Assembly (NCBI GenBank): GCA_020736575.1 | Contig: JAGPYM010000003.1 | Location: 372,001-436,000 of the forward strand | DNA from: Thelonectria olida | Lineage: Eukaryota > Ascomycota > Sordariomycetes > Hypocreales > Nectriaceae | Direction: 5' to 3' | Length of the DNA: 64,000 nucleotides | Part shown: positions 60,539 to 64,000 of the stretch, in pieces | Numbering within the stretch: position 1 is the stretch's first letter | How the letters are laid out: each line of letters opens with the position of its first letter | Made by a program: the position numbers and the translations under genes | Notes under the pieces: model-generated | The model's input: the letters and a program-made list of their open reading frames with translations, nothing else | Databases searched by the model: none | What the model was told of the DNA's origin: nothing

Positions 60539-60698
60539 CCATCAAGAATGAGATTTACATGAGCCTGCCTGGGTCAGGACATGTAATTAATGACTGGTCA
60601 TCTAGAGGTGAGGAAGAATAGACAGTGACAATGGGGTCCTACTGATGATGGTGGCTCGGTTGTCATATTTGATGCTGAAGCTTTATGGCTCACTTCAC

Positions 60699-61950
60699 CT
60701 ACTGAAACTGCTTGTCATAATCAACAAGAGTGAAGCGATACCTAACATCCCCATTATGCACACGCTCCAACGCCTTGCCGCATCCCTCCTCTCCCACAGG
60801 AATAGTCTCAACCCAGCTCTTGATTCCCTTCTCCGCCGCCAGCTTGAGCATGTCGAGCGTCTCCTTGCGACTCCCAAGATGGCTGCTTCCAATGAGACAC
60901 CCGTTTGCGATCAGACTTTGTGGGCGAATCTGCCAGCCAGAGCCCTCGGGCAGCCCGACAGCAATGAAGCGGCCGTGAGTCTTGAGCAGCGACAGATACG
61001 GCGCAAGATCGAACCCGTCGTCTGAGGAGGCAGTGCTGAGGATAAAGTCAAACGTCATCTCATGGGGCTTGGCCCAGTCCGCTTCTTTTGTGGCGAGGAA
61101 GCCATCGGCGCCCATCTTGAACGCGTCGGATTCCTTGCTGCGAGAGCGTGAAATGGCATACGTGGTTGCACCGAGAGCCTTGGCGAAGAGAATGCCAAAG
61201 TGGCCAATTCCACCACTGAACGAGTTAGCAGCGAAGTGCGGTCCGATGAAGATACTCACATTCCAAGAATGCCAACTTTCTTGCCGGGACCAACGCCGCT
61301 GCGAACCATGGGCGAGTAGGCAGTCAACCCGGCACAGAGCATTGGGGCAACGAGCTCAGTCTGAAGAGGCTCGGGAATGCGAAATGTAAAGTGCTCGTGA
61401 GCTCGAATGTGCGACGAGTACCCGCCATGAGCAACTGTGCCGTCGGGGTACACAGAGGCATAGGTATCTGGAACTGTGAGCCAAGGCCTTGTCTCTTCAA
61501 TGAGACTTACCCATCAGTTTCTTGCAGTACGTCTCGTTGTCCTCTTTGCAAGCATCGCACTCCAGACAGGCCCAGATCTGAGCACCAACGCCCACGCGAT
61601 CACCGACGTTGACAGTGCTCACTTTGGAGCCGACCTTGACGGCATAACCAATGATCTCTAGATTGATGTTAGTGATGAAAGAACCAAAGCTGGCTGCCTT
61701 ACCGTGCCCTGGCACCACTGGCCATATCTTGTTGCCCCAACCACCGGTGGCGGTATGAACGTCAGAGCCACAGACGCCGCAAGCGATGATTTTCACATCG
61801 ATATCATAGTCTCCGAACGGCTTCGGTTTGAACTGGACGAAGTTAGTGGTGAGTAGCACAATGGGACGTGTAATTGACCTCGAGTCTCTTTGGACTATTC
61901 CATTGGTCGGCAGACGAAATGGCAAATCCTTCAAAAGTCTCGGGGTACAT
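60699..61950 (-). CDS. Zinc-dependent alcohol dehydrogenase, NADP type (Adh6/YahK/CAD-like)
   Basis: Five exons (61950-61879, 61832-61703, 61657-61511, 61467-61260, 61215-60699) give 357 residues from MYPETFEGFAI. Catalytic zinc ligands sit in CGVCGSDVH and PGHEIIG (the latter spanning an intron). The structural zinc set is CLECDACKEDNETYC. The cofactor loop is GILGIGGIGHFGILFAKALG, and YAISRSRSKE after the second strand fits an NADP(H) preference. Such enzymes reduce many aldehydes to alcohols in the cytosol. Near the aldolase it could remove a lactaldehyde- or glyceraldehyde-like product; this is inference. Convergent with the HET pseudogene. Confidence 0.94.
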
Positions 61951-62401
61951 GGTGAGTGTTGCCTCGAGATGGCTTGTCACGGACTGAGCTGTCACAGGGT
62001 TCTCCAGGAGGCTGATATAGTATCGCCAGAGTTCCACATGGAGATGACACGAGAATTTCATCAACGTAAACGATAGGTCTAGCTACAGCTAACAAGCCAG
62101 CGAACCTGGTATGGAGTCATGAGCTGCGTGGTCTTGTCCTTGACTGCCGCCTCTCCCCGCCGACGGGTGCGAGTCGGAGATGTGGAGATTGGGGTCATGG
62201 CTAGGCGTTTCTTGGAGAAATTTGGCATGAGCTTGGGTTAGCTTGAAGAGCCTCTCCTAGTCTTGGGGTTAACGGCTGTGTTTGTCCGAATCGATCAAGT
62301 TGATATTGCAGACTCAACTGACCAGAATGAATCGAAAGACACTTGCAGGGATTCAGTATGATGACTGCAACCATCAATTGGCGTCTATGCAATTGAACAA
62401 T
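61951..62401. other. Intergenic
   Basis: 451 bp: promoter of the alcohol dehydrogenase and 3' flank of the reductase gene. No feature recognised. Confidence 0.5.
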
Positions 62402-63473
62402 CTATTTACTTTCCGACTGAGCCATGACAATGGCTTGTGACACCAAATCCTTCACAGTATCTCTAAATGAATGGTACTCGTATCCGAGCTCCTTTGCAGC
62501 CGTCGCTCCGTCCAGTCCATGGCTATCGTCAATGAATTGATCCTCTTGTGTCACCCGTTGCTTCAGCTCTGGAAACTCGTCGACCATAATCTTCGCCGCC
62601 AATCCGTACGAAAAGCGCTCCGGCGAAGCTGGAATGAACCTCTTCCCCCCGGCTTCACCCCTTATCAGAGACTCAACATGAGCAACGGCAAGGTCTCGCA
62701 CATCAACCCAAAACGGGACTCTAGACACAGGCAACGGGTTCGCTCCGCTTGCAATCCGCCAGAGCATCGCGTTTGACTCGTTTAGCTTGTCCACGCTCGC
62801 CACCGGGTGAACGACAGGCCCAAACGTCATGGGCGGACACAGAGCCACGAGTTCAAACGTCCGCTTCTCCTTGACATAATTCCATGCCTCTAGCTCGGCA
62901 AACTTCTTGGAGCCTCGGTAGGCAACCACGGCGCTCGTGGAAGGGTCGACGGATTCTTCGTACGTGAGGGGGTTCCAGTCAGCGCCCGTGTAGGTGAAAT
63001 AGGGAGGGCCCTTTCGCGATGCGTCGAGGACCGAGGCAAACGACGAGGTAATGACGATGCGTTTGATGCTGGGGTTGGTCGACGCGGCTTCGAGCATGGC
63101 GCGAACACCGTTGATGGCAGGCCGAATCAGTTCCTTTTCGTTGTCTTTTGTATCGTACGTAAAAGGCTACAATCAATCAGCTTGTTGCTAGGCAGTCAGC
63201 AGTCAGACCTACGCTTGCGGTGTGAATAATGCCGTCGACTCCTTCGACAGCTTCGACCAGCCCTCCAGGGTTTTCAAAGTCGTCGATTCGCACAAACTCG
63301 AGCTGTGTGGCATATTGCGGACGGGCTTTGATCATGGCATCTCCCTTGGCCAAAGATCGCGTCGCACCGCGGACCTTGATGCCTCGGGAGAGAAGCGTGT
63401 CGACGATGTGAGCGCCGATGAAGCCAGTGGCCCCGGTGACGAGAACCAGCTTGTGGGTTTGGTTTGTAGACAT
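62402..63473 (-). CDS. NAD(P)-dependent extended SDR reductase (GRE2/dihydroflavonol-reductase-like)
   Basis: Two exons (63473-63213, 63166-62402) give 341 residues from MSTNQTHKLV. The Rossmann motif VTGATGFIGAHIV is at residues ~11-23. A basic residue follows the second strand (GATRSLAKG), suggesting NADPH. The catalytic YxxxK is YRGSKKF, with an upstream Ser in ITSSFASV. This is the extended short-chain dehydrogenase group that includes yeast Gre2 (methylglyoxal/ketone reductase) and aldehyde reductase II. Cytosolic. Same strand as the alcohol dehydrogenase. Both may process the carbonyl product of the nearby aldolase. Confidence 0.93.
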
Positions 63474-64000
63474 TGTGATTGTCGATTGAGAGCTCAAGCT
63501 GAAAGGTGCAAGCTGGGAAGACCATTGAGCTCAAAAAGCTCTCATGATGCGGAGTCTGTGGTGACCCATCTGATATCATGCATAACAAGGATGCAACCCA
63601 TTCCCGGGTATAGGCCAAGACATGACACACAGTTCCATGGCATCGGAACCAACCCATGTCTAGTGCCTCATCCCCTCGCTGCCGCCTCCCCCCGCCAGTC
63701 AGACCATCCTCGTCCGGCGGGTCTGCCGCCCATCCCCGACACTTTGCCCTGAATCATGTCAAGCTATCGAGTTTGGTGCGTCCCAATCCCTCCGAAGCGG
63801 GACCGCGCTACCCCGTGGGGATCACGAGTTGGCAGGCGAGTTCTTCTCCGCATTGTCCTGGGTGCTGGTGTCCGAGGTACTGGCTGGGATGCTTGATCCC
63901 GTGGCTGAGACTAGAGCAAGCCTGCAACTTGCAAGGAGTCAGTCTTGGTGAAAGAACCGACCTCGTTCGTGACATCCTACCCGGGCTATCGGCTACACCC
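63474..64000. other. Intergenic, right edge
   Basis: Promoter of the reductase and unassigned sequence to the window edge. No gene recognised; CTCCGCA occurs near 63850. Confidence 0.45.

Overview
The window is nuclear DNA of a filamentous ascomycete (Pezizomycotina, most likely a Sordariomycete and plausibly Hypocreales). Genes stand alone on both strands. They are broken by 42-60 bp introns with GTRNGT donors, CTAAC/CTGAC branch sites and YAG acceptors. The families are typically fungal: five Zn2Cys6 regulators, HET domain, NCS1 permease, pisatin-demethylase-like P450, DUF3659/LEA proteins, an NRPS-like reductase. I rebuilt the exon structures by hand. In almost every gene the phases close into one uninterrupted reading frame, which is the main support for the models.

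Layout. 1-10.4 kb: a histidine phosphatase cut by the left edge, a 1,557-residue LEA-like DUF3659 repeat protein, a 221-residue DUF3659 relative, a small family protein of unknown role, and two disordered proteins that share one C-terminal peptide. 11.7-22.3 kb: an A-T-R (NRPS-like) reductase, an MFS sugar-type transporter, a TauD-type dioxygenase and a Zn2Cys6 regulator, possibly a small specialised-metabolism group. 22.6-31.6 kb: an NCS1 permease divergent from a hydantoinase/oxoprolinase-DUF917 protein, with GATA sites between them, followed by an AlcR/acr-2-like regulator. 32-35.8 kb: a serine beta-lactamase-fold hydrolase divergent from a Baeyer-Villiger monooxygenase. 35.8-42.2 kb: a sugar transporter divergent from a cytosolic type-I sulfatase, then a Zn2Cys6 regulator. 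43-50 kb: P450, DUF4396 membrane protein, bZIP factor and an amidohydrolase-fold protein lacking key metal ligands. 50.5-55 kb: two Zn2Cys6 regulators in tandem. 55-63.5 kb: an L-galactonate/L-fuconate dehydratase divergent from a DapA-type aldolase, a decayed HET gene with RIP-like stops, a zinc alcohol dehydrogenase and a GRE2-like reductase.

The window reads as accessory catabolism. Repeated small modules (transporter + enzyme(s) + regulator) look suited to importing and degrading unusual carbon, nitrogen or sulfur compounds, next to a stress-protein locus at the left. The most original items are the DUF3659/'KARIHGD' locus, the transporter-sulfatase-regulator module, the sugar-acid group with two reductases, the metal-ligand-poor amidohydrolase, and a 48-49 bp tandem repeat carrying TGCGG sites beside an AlcR-like gene. 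No tRNA, rRNA, CRISPR array or intact transposon was recognised.
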